NCBI GenBank assembly: GCA_039621445.1
Contig: CP154956.1
Span: forward strand, 82,022,474-82,086,473
Direction of reading: 5' to 3'
Source of the DNA: Euglena gracilis
Lineage: Eukaryota; Euglenida; Euglenophyceae; Euglenales
Length of the DNA: 64,000 nucleotides
Shown: in pieces, positions 1-11,098 of the stretch
How positions within the stretch are numbered: position 1 is the stretch's first letter
How the letters are laid out: each line of letters begins with the position of its first letter
Notes under the pieces: generated by a model
What the model was told of the DNA's origin: nothing
What the model saw: only the letters and a program-made list of their open reading frames with translations
Databases searched by the model: none
Position numbers and translations under genes: made by a program

Positions 1-1
1 G

Positions 2-1355
2 GCGCAGCGGCTGGCGGAGCACCAGCGGCAGACGGCGGCGCTGGCGGAGGAGCAGCGGGCCCAGGCCAAGGCGGAGGGCCAGGCCACGGTGCTCGCCCTG
101 CGCGCCGAGTGAGGGTTGAGGACCCGGGGGGGGGGGTCCAGCCAGCCCACTGGAAGAAGGGCTGGACGGGTCCCCCGGCAGGGTGGTGCCCTCTGAGGGG
201 GCAAAATGTGTTTCGTGTAAAGCTTGTTTTAATTTTTTTTTGCTTTTTGGTATTTTTTTTTATTTTGAGAAAATTGCATTTTTTTATTTTTCTTGTGTTT
301 TTTTTTGCGTCGTGTTCTTTAGGGATCATTTGCGTTTATCGCCCATGCCTCCGGCTTTAGAAATTCCTGCCCCAGTGGTGCTAAGCTTCTTTTCAGGAAG
401 TTCGCATGCGTCGTGTTCTTTATGGATCATTTGCGTTTAATCGCCCCATGCTCCCTCCGGCTTTAGAAATTCTGCCCCATTGGTTTTATCTTCTAGAGCA
501 ATGGGCAGGCACTCTGGAGGGTGCTAGCAATGGCAGCAGGGTAGGCATTTTACCCGGAGGGGGTGTGGGCTACCCCGGAGGGGGTTGGGGGGCAGCAGCA
601 CACATGCACACCCACACCCACACCCACGCCCACGCCCACACCCTCCACCGAAGGCCTAAAATGGGACCTGAAAATGGCCATTTTCGAGGGCCAACCAATC
701 CGGGGGAGGGGATGATGCCGTGGGCCGGCACCCAATAGCACACGGCCCCCCCTCCCCCCCCCCGGGGTTGACAAAGAGAAGCCTGCCCCCGACCACAGTG
801 TGGTTTCCACGGCTCGCCGGCGTTGGTTCTGCGCGGGGCCTGGCAGGGGGTGTGCCTTGGGGTTGCTCGAGGCGCAGCGCCACCTCCCTGCCCCTCCAGG
901 CCTGGGACGTCCCGCCCTGCCCGGTGCTAACCCCCCCCCCCTGGGCTGTGGCAGCATTGGGCTGGCCCCTTCCCAACGCACACACCGTCCCAGCGGGGGG
1001 GGGGGGGGGCTGTTCTTATGCTGCCATACACCCCGCCTGATGGCAGCTGCAGTGGGGCCAAAGGGGGAGTGTTCACTGGACACAGCGGGAGAAAAGCGGG
1101 TGGCCCCACTGCCAACCTGTCATTGTTGCTTGCTGGGCTGCTGAAAAGTCCTCTTCCAGCGTTGTGTCTTCTCACAGTCTTGGGTTTTTATTATTATGTG
1201 CAGGCAGTGCAGGCATTTTTAGTCCAAATGCCTGTACATCAATTGTATTACCAATATGCAATTTTTATAGGTAATTTTTTTTATGTTTTGTGGTTTCTGT
1301 TTGAGGTTTTCCTTTTTCTGCACTGGTCATTTTTTGGGTCACTCGCATCACTCGT

Positions 1356-1449
<94 letters not shown>

Positions 1450-4287
1450 ACTGCGAAGCACCTCGGCAGGCTGCTGATAGAGACGCTGCACGCCCACCGG
1501 CAGCAGTTGCAGCAGTCGCTGGTGCAGCAGATGGAGGAGCGCACGCAGCGGGCCGCGGAGCGGAAGGCGGCGGACGCGGCGGCGGACGCCCGCACCGTGG
1601 AGCAGGCGGCCCGGCTGGAGGCGGCGTACGCCGCGCAGGAGGCCGGTCGGCGGCAGGCGCAGCGGGACCAGCTGTACCGGTACTACGAGGGCACCGCAGT
1701 GTGTGTGCGGCCGTGTGGTTCATTCAAAGTCGAGTGTTTTTGTCCGGTTGTTCGTATTTCGCATTCATACCCCATCCACCCCCCTGGAAGTTGGCAGTCC
1801 CGTTTATGTTGTCACCCACCTTGCATCGCCAGCTCTACTGGCTTGCTTGTCCAGTTGAATGTCTTTAAAAGGGAGGTTTTAGCCCATACTCATTGATTTG
1901 TCAGCTGTGGGTATTCGTGTTTGGCATCTTTGGGGGGGGGGGCTGTGCTGGTTGTTGGAAAGTCCACTGCAGGGTCTCCCAGGGAAGTTGCCACGTAGTC
2001 TTGCATTTGCTGGCTCATCAGGTGACGGCTTCCGGGGCGATGGGGGATTGGTAGGTGGGGATTGAGAAACAAAGGGAAACAAGCTGGGGTTGAAGTGTAG
2101 TACACTACAGTGCAACATCTTTGTGTGCTGGCTGAATTCACCCTCATCTATGGCAATTATTTCCCATATTGGGGGGGATCCACCCAGCCAGCAGCCTTTT
2201 TCCAGCCCCGGACCACCCCCTAATGACGAGCTTACATTATTTTCCAGCCGTCCAGGCGGCTGAACAGTAACGGATTTTTCGCTTTTGGGGGTCCAGAAAT
2301 GGGCAAAAAAAAAATGGGCAGAATGGGTCGGATTTGGGCTCAAAAAATCACTCGACGGGCGACGCGCTTGCACGGGCGACGAACAGGCACGACACGCGCG
2401 AGACACACACGAGCCGTGCTGAGCCGTGCCGAGTCGTGCCTAATTTAAAAAAATAGGTGTTCCTTGCATCTCGAACAACGTCACCTGAAAGAAGAAGAAA
2501 GTCAATTTTTTCTATATTGAGATTTGCATGCCAGTCAAGGGGGTTTTGCCACTACATCGACCAAAAATGCCATGGCTGTGGCAACTTCGGGGCCTGGTGG
2601 GGAGGTCGGTAAAGAAGTGTAAAGGAGTGTTGTCCGGCCTTCGGTGAGAGATCTTTCACATTCATTCGGATTGTTCAGTCAGGCATCCCCAGCGCCTGCC
2701 CAATGGTCCGATAGTCGCATTGTGCTGGGAAGGCAAACAGGAGGATTTTGAAGCTGCACATTCCTCTCAAAGGCTAACATTTGGCTGTTCCGCAAGGTTT
2801 TGCCGATTCGGTTGGGTGTCCCAGGGACCACTCTAATTACAAACTTACAGAATTACAGACAAACGCTTTTTTATTTTTTTTTGAATTCTATTGAATTCAA
2901 CAACGGTGGTGGGGCGAGCCGAATCGACCAACCTGTGTCACAGCCAACTGTATTTGGATGAGTGTACTGGCAGTGGCTGAGAAATTCCCTCCCCTCCTTA
3001 AATTGTCCCGATTTTGGTGGTTCTACCTTATGCTTCCAGGGGTCCGAAATCCCCCCCCCCCGAAAAGCCCGCCCCCCCCCCAAAAAGTCAACAAAGACGC
3101 GAGACAAGGGCTTTTTGGAAGGAAGTCTTTTTTTTTACACATACCATGGTAGCACAGCTTACTTTGGCCTCTTTGATTTTTTTGTCTTTGTGAACCATCA
3201 TTGGTGCTTTTTATTTGGGCCTCACCCTTTATTCATGCAAGGTGCTATGGTCCTCGACCCCCCCCCCAACTTGCCCCCCTCCCCAAGTTGGTCCCCCTCC
3301 TCTGTTGGGGCCAATTTGCCCCCTTTTTAAAGGCATTTATCCAGGCTCCTCGTTTTACCCCCCCCCTCAAGACCATTGGAGTGAGTCCCCTCAAAATTGG
3401 CCTTGAGCCGGGGGGGGAGGGTTAGGCACACCGCTTTCCGAGCAACATTCGCACACATGCATAGAAAAGTGGGCACCTGAGAAACAGGAGCCACCCAACC
3501 GCCAGCACACGGTTCACAAGGCACACTGCGGTGCAACCGGCAGTCCAGCACGCCAAGGCAGAGCGGCTGCGGGAGGAGCACGGACTGAAGCAGGCCGCGG
3601 CGGAGGCACGGGTGGCCGCAGAGGCGGAAGCGGAGGGCCAGCAGCGGCGCATCGTCGAGGAAACCGAGCCTTCCCCTCCTCTTGGATGTGGGCCTGCCAT
3701 TCGCATGTGCGTGTATGCCCGTATTATGCAGCACACGTGCGCGCGCACACACGCACACATGCACGCACGCCATGTGAACAAAGCTGCAAAAGTGCATGTA
3801 AGGGTCACACCGCCGGCAACGCCAGTTGACGAGGCTCGGCGCCAACCCGTCGGCGGGTGCAGCGCCGGGGGGCGGACCTCCGCCAAGACGTGGCCCGCCG
3901 GCAGGACGAGAAGGAGGAGCGGCGACGGCGAGGGCTGGCCAGTAACCCCACGTGGGCGGGTTTGCGGGGAGGAAATTTCTCAGTTTTTGAGCAAACCTTC
4001 CCTTTTCTTTTTTCTTTTTTCCGCAGTTTGTACTTTTCTTGGCACACTGAACTTGGGCGTCCGATCTCGCCGCGAAGCGTATTTTGGTGTTCCTTTGCGC
4101 CGTTGTCGCACAAAGGTACACGCCCACGGCGTGTTTAGTCCGAGATCGGCCGCCAGGTTGCCCAAGAGGCCTGGCCAAGTCCCCTCCTTCCTGGTCGCCT
4201 GGCCCGCCCTGGCGGCGGCAGGAGGCCGAGGTGGAGCGGCACGTCATGGAGGCCGCCAGCGTGCGCCCACAGGCCACCCTGCTGAGG
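2..4287 (+). CDS. Charged coiled-coil protein, five exons, open at the left edge
   Basis: Exons are about 2-108, 1470-1689, 3540-3662, 3845-3930 and 4215-4286. Joined in one frame they give roughly 200 residues that are almost entirely Ala, Glu, Gln, Arg and Lys with heptad-like spacing, so a long alpha-helical coiled coil is the safe reading. The style (RQxLxxQMEERxxRxAER, EEHGLKQAAAEAR) recalls TPH-domain flagellar proteins such as CFAP53 or MNS1, but also other Ala/Glu/Arg-rich coiled coils, so I give no name. The first intron is ordinary GT-AG; the next three have non-GT-AG ends that pair with each other. Reading through each proposed junction keeps the coiled-coil frame, which is the main support for the borders. 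The start lies left of the window. The end is unresolved: CTGAG/GTGCCC near 4284 could be a donor, but I found no convincing next exon. Confidence 0.6.
109..1469 (+). other. Conventional GT-AG intron of the coiled-coil gene
   Basis: The donor GTGAGG follows GCCGA, and the acceptor is CTCGGCAG just before GCTGCTG. Splicing rebuilds an in-frame GAG codon (RAE joined to LLIETL). A long CA tract sits just upstream of the acceptor. No terminal pairing is needed here, so this gene mixes two intron classes. Confidence 0.6.
1356..1448 (+). repeat. (CA)n microsatellite at an intron 3' end
   Basis: About 45 CA units lie only about 20 bases before the acceptor of the first intron. The long His-Thr and Cys-Val reading frames across it come from the repeat and are not genes. 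Confidence 0.95.
1690..3539 (+). other. Nonconventional intron with a 13-bp perfect terminal stem
   Basis: GCACCGCAGTGTG (1691-1703) is perfectly complementary to CACACTGCGGTGC (3522-3534). One or two bases precede the stem at the 5' side and four or five follow it at the 3' side, with a one-base ambiguity (G) at the junction. There is no GT-AG pair giving the same reading frame. Joining gives YYE followed by AVQHAKAER. Confidence 0.6.
3662..3847 (+). other. Short nonconventional intron, 8-bp terminal stem, AACC direct repeat
   Basis: CCGAGCCT (3664-3671) pairs with AGGCTCGG (3832-3839). AACC occurs at both edges (3662-3665 and 3844-3847), so the cut may lie anywhere within that repeat without changing the mRNA. 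Joining gives IVEET followed by RRRVQRRGADL. The intron is about 182 bases, far shorter than its neighbours. Confidence 0.5.
3931..4214 (+). other. Nonconventional intron, 11-bp stem with one mismatch
   Basis: GGGCTGGCCAG (3932-3942) pairs with CTGGCCCGCCC (4199-4209), followed by the five-base tail TGGCG before exon 5. A GTAACC that looks like a donor lies at 3942, but using it with the CAG at 4219-4221 breaks the coiled-coil frame. The stem-defined junction keeps it (EERRR joined to RQEAEVERHV). Confidence 0.5.
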
Positions 4288-4625
4288 TGCCCGGCCCAGG
4301 GCCCGGACTGGCCTTTGAGGGGGGCAGACAGAATTTGGCGCCATACCATACTGTCCCCTGGCATGGGCTGCGCGGGGATTTTTGGTTTCGGGGGAACCAT
4401 TTTGAGAAGTCGTTGCAGCGCGCCGGCTGCTGCTGCCATGCAACCATTTCAGAGTCAGAATCAGGTTTTTGCTCAACTTTTTCCGTCACCGGTGGTGAAG
4501 CTTAGGCGGCGTAACTCGCATTTAAGGATTTCCCCTCTGTCGGCGTGTGCATTTGCGCAAATCGTCATTTTTTTGAAATTACAATGCCTGGCTCCCAGAA
4601 TCCAAATAATTTGATTGGGTCGTGG

Positions 4626-6134
4626 CCAGGCACCTATAGCTAAAATGGCCTAAAATGGCCTAAAATGACCTAAAATGGCCTAAAATGACTTTTTGACCCC
4701 CTACAGGTGGGGGTCCCTAAAATGGCCTAAAATGGCCAAAAATGGCCTAAAATGGCAAAAAAAATTTGTGAACAACCGAAGCCATTCAGGTGATGATTTT
4801 CGGTGTCTTTTGGACAGCGAACAGTGGATTTGGTGGAGGAGCACAGCCCGACAAAGCCCTTTTTTTTTTATCCCAACTGTTAATAATATCAGTCCCCAAA
4901 TCCACAGTCCCCAACCTTCTATTGATATCTGAATTTTGAAGGTTTGGAATTTTTCTTACTCCCATTTTTTTTTTGGTGTGCAACGATGTCTGTTTCGCAA
5001 ATAATGAAAAGTGCAAATTTGGAAGCGTGGGGGGAAAAAACAGAAGAAAAGATGAAAGATGTTGGAATTCAGAGATGCGTATGCTCATTTGTTGGGCACC
5101 GGGGATTTCTTCAAATCACGAACCAGTACAATTTTGGGGATTTTCCAAAACCACAAATAGTCGCGCCGAATGATCAAATGACCCAAACAACCACAAACAA
5201 TTATGAATGAGATTCTCTCCTATTTATGAACGAGCAAGCGAAGCGAGCCTCCTGCTGAAACCGTCAGTGTCGGTCGATTTTTCTAAGACCCATTTTACTG
5301 GGCCCGCACGCCTGTCTTGAAATTTGTTCGACCGAACCATCTGGACGGAGATTTTGCCAAAAAAGTGGTTTTTGGCCCATTTACGGGCGCCCTCACAGTT
5401 GCCAAAGCTTCTCTTATCAGAAGACCAGTGATGAATTTCAGAATTCTTATTCCGAAGTTTGAGAAAATGACATTGGACATCCTAATTTCAGCCAGTTATG
5501 CTCATCTGACCGCAAAATTTAGTTTTTGTCTGGTCCAAAACACTTCCAAAACCCCATAGGACCAAAAATGTCAAAAAAATGGAAACCCAAAAAGTTCAGA
5601 TTTTCACTAAAAATTACCAATCTGACCAGCAACAGATTTCAATGTCTTGGAAATCGACCGACTTAAACAATTTCAGTGCCTTGGAAATCGACTGACCTAG
5701 ACGGGCGCCTGAATGGAAATCGACTGACCTAAACAATTTCAGCCTGAATTCCGTTTAAGTCAGCAGAAATTCAAGACAGGTGTCGGGCCCAGAAATTAGG
5801 CTTTAATATTTGTCCAACGTTCTTTTCCTGAAAAATTTTCACTGCCGTAAAGTCTTACTGTTCAGAATTCCTCTGTGGTATGAATTAAGATTTGTTGAGT
5901 TTCCCATGGTTTTGATCCAGTGTTCATAAATTTTGCATGCTTTTTTAGATGTATATTTCTCATTACTGAATTAAGAGAAGGTTTGCACACGTTATGATAC
6001 TGTTTTCGGGACAAAATAGCGCAAAATTATGATTTTCAGAACCCCCACCTATACCTTAAAATGGCCTGAATGGCCTAAAATGGCCTAAAATGGCCTAAAA
6101 TGGGGAATTTTTGGGCTTGACTATAGGTGCCTGG
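4626..6134 (+). mobile_element. 1.5 kb element with 14-bp perfect terminal inverted repeats
   Basis: CCAGGCACCTATAG (4626-4639) is exactly inverted at 6121-6134. Inside each end are head-to-tail copies of TAAAATGGCC (about 4640-4760 and 6055-6105) in the same orientation. The interior is AT-rich with no recognisable transposase, so this looks like a non-autonomous DNA element. No clear target duplication was found. Confidence 0.6.
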
Positions 6135-7156
6135 TTGAGGCCTGGTGCCCCAACTGAATACAGGTACATGCCGCCCATCAGGTGTGTTTTTGTACCTGTC
6201 AACGACTGGCTCAAGTGCGCAAACAGTCTGTATGCGCATTGTGCAAGCCGACCAAGAAGGCATATGTGTTACCATTTTTGAACTCAAACATCTAGAAGGA
6301 TTCTTTTAAAGTATTTGAGAACATTCCAATTCATTATTTGTTTTGTTTCTGTTTGCTTGTTTTTTTTTCTTGGAAAAAGAACATTCAAAAAATGCCAGAG
6401 AGCAGCTTTTTCCAACCTCGTCGCTCAATGGGATGGTCAAGTATTTTTTGTTGTGATGACAATGGCCCAAAACAGCTTAACAATAAACCCCGCTCGGCCC
6501 CCTTCCCCTTTTTTTTATTTGAAGTCAAAGCAAAATTCGTCTACAATCCAAACCACCTGTCTTTTATCCAACTCCATTGGATGTTGCTGGTATTAAGTGT
6601 AGAGATCACTGGTGGTTGACGACCACATTACTCCATCAAGTGGCAAACCCATTTACATACCCCTTCCACACTGGAAATTTTCACCTGATAATTTGGCCAG
6701 CACTGGGGACCCAGGCTCATTGCAAACCACACACGGTTGTGAGAAACCGTGAAAAATCAGATGATCCTGATCACTCACATTTTCATTTGGTAAACCCGTG
6801 AGACAAATCCACTTCTCTACAAAGATACAGTTGCCAAAACCTGAGCTTCCAATCCTGCCTTTTGGCATGGGATGGCTATTGTATAGCCACTCAGCCGTCA
6901 GGTGACAACAAAAACGTAATCATAAGTTTGTTGTCCGTTCCATTGCACAGCTCTAACTCCAGAAATCCATGCAGAGGGATGTTACCATGTCAGGTGGTAT
7001 GGAAAATAAGTGCATTGCAGGGTTTCACTGATTGGCAAATTTGGCATTGTTGCATTATTCGCAGACAGCGTGAATATAGCGCTCTTTCACTCAGGGTTGT
7101 GCAATATCTGCGTCCATCAGTGAAAGAAGTTTGGGGGTTGGGTGACATATGAAATG

Positions 7157-7885
7157 ACTGGGCGTGACTGGCTTTGAGGACCCCCATAGGTGGGTTCCGT
7201 GACTGGGCATGACTGGGCGTGACTGGCTTTTTTTTTTGGCCACTTTTGTCCATTTTTTGCCATTTACGGGCATTTTTGGCCCGTTTTGGCAATTTTTTTT
7301 TGGTTATGTTTTGCCACTTTTGACCACTTTAGCTATTTTTGGCCACTTTTGGCCTTTTTTTTTGGCCATGTTTGGCTGATATTGGCCACTCGTGCCAATT
7401 ATTTTTGCCCAATTTTGCCCACTTTTAGGCCACATTTGGCTACTTTTGGCCAGTTTTTTTTGCTGCCATTTTCCCACTTTTTTGTCCATTTTTGCCCATT
7501 TTCGACATTTTTGGTTGCTTCACTTTTAGGCCATTTTTTTTCAGTCGTTTTTTTTTTTTGCCATTTTTGGCCACTTTTCGCCATTTTTGACCATTTTTTT
7601 TTGCTGTTTTTGCAGTGGCCAAAAGCAGTCAAAAGTGGCCAAAAATGGCCAAAAGTTGCCAAAAGGAGCTCAACAGTGACCAAAACCAGGCAAAAGTTGC
7701 CAAAAGTGGCAACAGTGGCCAACAGTGCGTAAAAGTGGGCAAAGAAGGCCAAAAGTGGTCAAAAGAGGCCCAAAAGTAGCAAAGGGGCCAAAGCAGCCAA
7801 TAGCAGCCAGAAGTGGGCAAAGGGGCAAAAACATTACCCCTTAAAGTTGGAACTGGGTGTGACTGGGCGTGACTGGGTCTGGGGC
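7157..7885 (+). repeat. Large foldback of TTTTGGCCA repeats with GTGACTGGGC flanks
   Basis: From about 7230 to 7610 the top strand is a degenerate run of TTTTGGCCAC-like units. From 7610 to about 7825 it becomes the complement (GTGGCCAAAA-like), so the two halves fold into one long imperfect hairpin centred near 7610. Both flanks carry copies of GTGACTGGGCGTGACTGG (7165-7230 and 7858-7888). The Trp/Lys/Phe-rich reading frames here are repeat artefacts. Confidence 0.75.
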
Positions 7886-8586
7886 TCTGGATGACCACAG
7901 GTGCTTGTTGACCATGGTTGTGATAGCTGTTGGCGGCGGCCGTGCAAATTAGGACAGAGCACGTCTGCAAACAAATGTGTCTGTCAGGCAACAGCATGTA
8001 CTGATTGAGTTGCTTTTTGTCGGGCTTTTTTTCTGAGCCCCACAAAAGGCAAACGTGGCACAAAATCGTCAACCAAGTCTTGGGGATACAATATTTACAG
8101 CCCGAATCATTTCAGAAATAGGCCATGATGATGAGAGGGAGCAATTCTCCACTGATTCACCGTTATGCAGTCTGTGTATGGTGCTGTATACAGGGTACTG
8201 AGTATAATCCCATTCGCGGAAGAGCAGAGGGGAAGAAGATTCCGAACGCGTAATATGCTGGGTCCACCCCGGTTGTTGGAGTCAATTTGGCCCCTGCCAA
8301 CGTCAGGGGCCATCTTGACTCCAATGGGGAGGGGAGGGCAATGAGCCACCAAGCCAAGTACCTTGAAAATGGGGTCCACGCTGGCCGTCAATTTTGCCCC
8401 CCCCCCCGGACCTGTTGGCGCCAACGTGGCACAGGCCAAATGACCCGGGAGTGGGGTTTGGTCAGTTGGGCTCCGGCTTTTGGCAGGTGGAATCTACCCC
8501 CCACGCTCACGAGCTTGCCGCTTTTATAAAACACGGGAGGTTGACGCTATCCGGGCGAGGCGATCCCTGAAGTGTTCCGGCAATGA

Positions 8587-8699
8587 ATGAGCAAGGAATT
8601 GATCCGCAAAAAGGAGATCCTCATCACCCAGTCTGGTCCTGCCTACGTCACAGGACTGGTGCTGCCGCCCAGCTGCTTCAACGTGGTCATCAAGGACCG
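8587..8699 (+). CDS. Candidate exon of an unknown protein
   Basis: From ATG at 8587 the frame runs 37 codons and ends at CG/GTGAGA (8699/8700), a good donor. It reads MSKELIRKKEILIT... with strongly GC3-biased codons (CTG GTG CTG CCG CCC AGC TGC TTC AAC GTG GTC ATC AAG GAC), unlike the surrounding DNA. A stop lies directly upstream of the ATG in frame, so this may be a first exon, or the true start may be an acceptor inside the codons. I do not recognise the family. Confidence 0.45.
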
Positions 8700-8987
8700 G
8701 TGAGACAGTCGCCACAGCGCATTTCTGCTGGACCTCCCCTCCCCTCATCATTTGTTGCTCCTCTCTGTGGTTGTGCCACCGCATCGCCGACCTTATTGCC
8801 CCATCGGCCCCCTGTGTCAATACGCAAACGTTCCGGGGTAGTCCCCCCGTCCTCATGCCGCTGGCAATGCCAGTTTGTCCTGCCTGCTTCTGTCGTCGCC
8901 ATGCTTTTTTTGGTTCCCGGCGTTGAAAATGTAGCCAAATGTATTTGAGGTTTTATCTGGCAGCAATCTTCTTAGTCATTTTCATGG

Positions 8988-9155
8988 TACCGGGGGGGGG
9001 GGAATTTTGCCCTAGAGAAAATTTGCACGGACAAATTTCGCGGAAGCAAATCCCGCGAAATATTTCCGGACATTTTTAAGGAATCCCGCGAAATTTGTCG
9101 TCCGCAAAATTTGTTGCCACAAAATTTCTCTGGCACGAAATTCCCCCCCCTGGTA
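8988..9155 (+). mobile_element. Small MITE-like foldback with TACC...GGTA ends
   Basis: The left end reads TACC, a G run, then AATTTTGCC. The right end is its imperfect inverse (GGCACGAAATT, a C run, TGGTA). Inner parts also pair (AGAGAAAATTTG with CAAAATTTCTCT, CAAATTTCGCGG with CCGCGAAATTTG). No coding capacity. Confidence 0.55.
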
Positions 9156-9873
9156 GGTGACCCCAAGGAGGCTGATTAGACAGCGCTGTTACTTCAGAGA
9201 TAGCAATGTACTCCCTGGTTCAAGTATTTTGTGCACACTCTCCGGTTCTGCTCCAGCTCGGTTTGCCACCACCACCAACATTAAGTTAATGCAATTGTTA
9301 TTCAACCCATTTCTAACCCCACAGGGAAAGGTTTGATTGAGGAAAAGTTTGAAGAGAGCTGATTTTTTTAATTTTTTGTAATCCCCCACAAATTTGGAGT
9401 TTAATATTTATTTTTGAAGTTTGGATTTGTGGAAAAGTCGGGATTTTGGTGTGAATTCTCTTGCATTTCCTGAAAAATGGGTTCACGAGACCTATCTGTC
9501 CAGAGTTTTTCCCGGCATTTCAAGGGTTTGTCCAATATTTTTCCCGACAGAATTTTTCCCGTCGGCAATTGTTCCTCCATTTTGAAGCCATTTGGGGGTT
9601 GGGGCAGTTGGGGCAAAAAAAATGAGGGGAGGCTTAAATTATCAAAGGGGGTGATGTGGATTATGGTTCCTACCGACCAGGTTGGCCCGACCCACAACGA
9701 CCCTCAATTTGTTCACCTGCAATTTCCCTGGGGCCCATAGGGCAATTCATTTGTCCCTTTATGCAAGTTTCACGTTGTTTTCTTTTGGTGTGGCAATTTT
9801 GACTGGTTTTTTTGAGCTTTTGTATTTTACAGCTTTTAAATACATATAGATATATGTATGTATGTGTGTGTGC

Positions 9874-9958
<85 letters not shown>
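9874..9958 (+). repeat. (TA)n microsatellite
   Basis: About 42 TA units, preceded by TATG and TG units. Confidence 0.95.
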
Positions 9959-9960
<2 letters not shown>

Positions 9961-10108
9961 GAATGACTCTTTATTGCATATTCAAAAATATCTCTCTTTT
10001 CCGCACCCAGCGGTAAAAGAGCCAGGCGGTTTCGGATCCAGCCGGGCCTTCCTTGTCGTCATATATCTCTCTCTCTTTTATTTTTCTCTTTTATATCTTT
10101 TAATTTTT

Positions 10109-10475
10109 TTAAAACCCCCGGGGTCTTGAAATTGTGCCCAAATATAAAACCCTCCCGTGTGAGCAGCGCGGGATTGAAAAAACTCCAATAATTTGATACT
10201 TTTGTTACAGTTTTTGGACAGGGTTCTGATGTTTTTGTCCAAAAATGGTCATCAGCTGAAATTTTGTCTAAAAATGGTGAAATTTGGCGAAATTGGGGTA
10301 AAATTACATGTGCTCTTTTGGTTGCAGATGTTTGATTTCTCAAACTTCTGTAACCAAAGGAGCATGCATAATTTTGCCAAAAGAGCATATGAATTTTCCC
10401 CAAAAGTTTAACCCCTAAATTTAATCCCCCTTCAGGGTCTTGAAATTCCCGTCCAAATATAAAACCAGGTGGGCT
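10109..10475 (+). repeat. Repeat pair GGTCTTGAAATT..CCAAATATAAAACC around a hairpin
   Basis: Two direct copies of GGTCTTGAAATTxxxxxCCAAATATAAAACC lie at about 10122-10152 and 10436-10468. Between them, GTGCTCTTTTGGTTGCAG (about 10310-10327) pairs imperfectly with CTGTAACCAAAGGAGCATG. Further copies are at about 56810-56840 (same strand) and 51945-51980 (inverted), so this is a dispersed family. Confidence 0.5.
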
Positions 10476-11014
10476 TATATTTGGGGGATCAATCTCTGCG
10501 GACCCAATGTCATGATGTATGACTTTTTGACAAATTTTATCAAAGAAACATGGTGTAAGGGGACACTTCCCCTCCTCCCCAGACGCTTGAACATGCAAGT
10601 TGGGCCCCCCTAAAGTTGGCCTTCGGCACTACCCATGACCTTGGCCCCCCTTTTTAAGGTTTTTGCCCTTTTTTGCGCATGGCCTGCCAAATCTTTTTAG
10701 CAAACTTGTCCCCCTAAGGTTCGCCCCCTGGCCTTACCTTCAATCATGGTCTGGGCCAAGTGCCCGGGGGGGGGGGGGTTCGGGTTATTTTGGGAAATCG
10801 AGTTTTGATTAACAATTAACCACCAACCCCCCCCATCCTGTTAAACGCCTCTTTCCGGCCGACCAAGCAAACCAGAACCTATCCCCAAACAGTGCAAGTG
10901 TTCAACCACCAGACAGCAGGGACCACAGGGAAACAGTTTCAATCATTTCGTTCCTGATGAAATTTGTGCCACATCTCTGTCACTTCATGTCGTCCCTCCC
11001 TCGGTCTCTTGCAG

Positions 11015-11098
11015 CCTGTTTCCGATGTCGGCACCCCTCACCCCCGGTTTTGGACTCGGGTGCACCCACACCTGAACAACATCATCGTGGGCAATTGA
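11015..11098 (+). CDS. Candidate terminal exon after a strong acceptor
   Basis: A pyrimidine tract ending CTCTTGCAG (11006-11014) is followed by 27 codons and TGA: PVSDVGTPHPRFWTRVHPHLNNIIVGN. The tail LNNIIVG is reminiscent of the segment before the conserved GKLW motif of oxysterol-binding domains, in which case the TGA would be intronic. That is only a resemblance, and no adjoining domain exon was found. It could be the end of an upstream gene, since a new gene appears to start at 13.37 kb. Confidence 0.3.
   Translation, partial: PVSDVGTPHPRFWTRVHPHLNNIIVGN

Larger units (their letters stand above)
4288..8586. other. Non-coding stretch between exon candidates
   Basis: Apart from the inverted-repeat element at 4626-6134 and the foldback at 7157-7885, I see no exon with the GC3-rich codon pattern of the real exons. 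It may be intron of the coiled-coil gene or intergenic. Confidence 0.5.
8700..11014. other. Non-coding stretch with simple and dispersed repeats
   Basis: Holds the MITE at 8988-9155, the TA tract and the repeat pair at 10.1-10.5 kb. Otherwise AT-rich sequence with C/G runs and no credible exon. Confidence 0.5.

Noticed and set aside
1018-1896. 292-codon frame with a poly-His-Thr stretch
   Set aside because: It runs through a GT-AG intron and a CA microsatellite. Only 1470-1689 is coding-like, and in the coiled-coil frame.
3942-4221. GTAACC...GGCAG as a normal intron
   Set aside because: It shifts the frame of the next exon out of the coiled-coil reading; the stem-defined cut keeps it.
11015-11098. 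Oxysterol-binding protein exon
   Set aside because: Only LNNIIVG matches; no GKLW or HHP exon nearby, so kept as an unnamed candidate.
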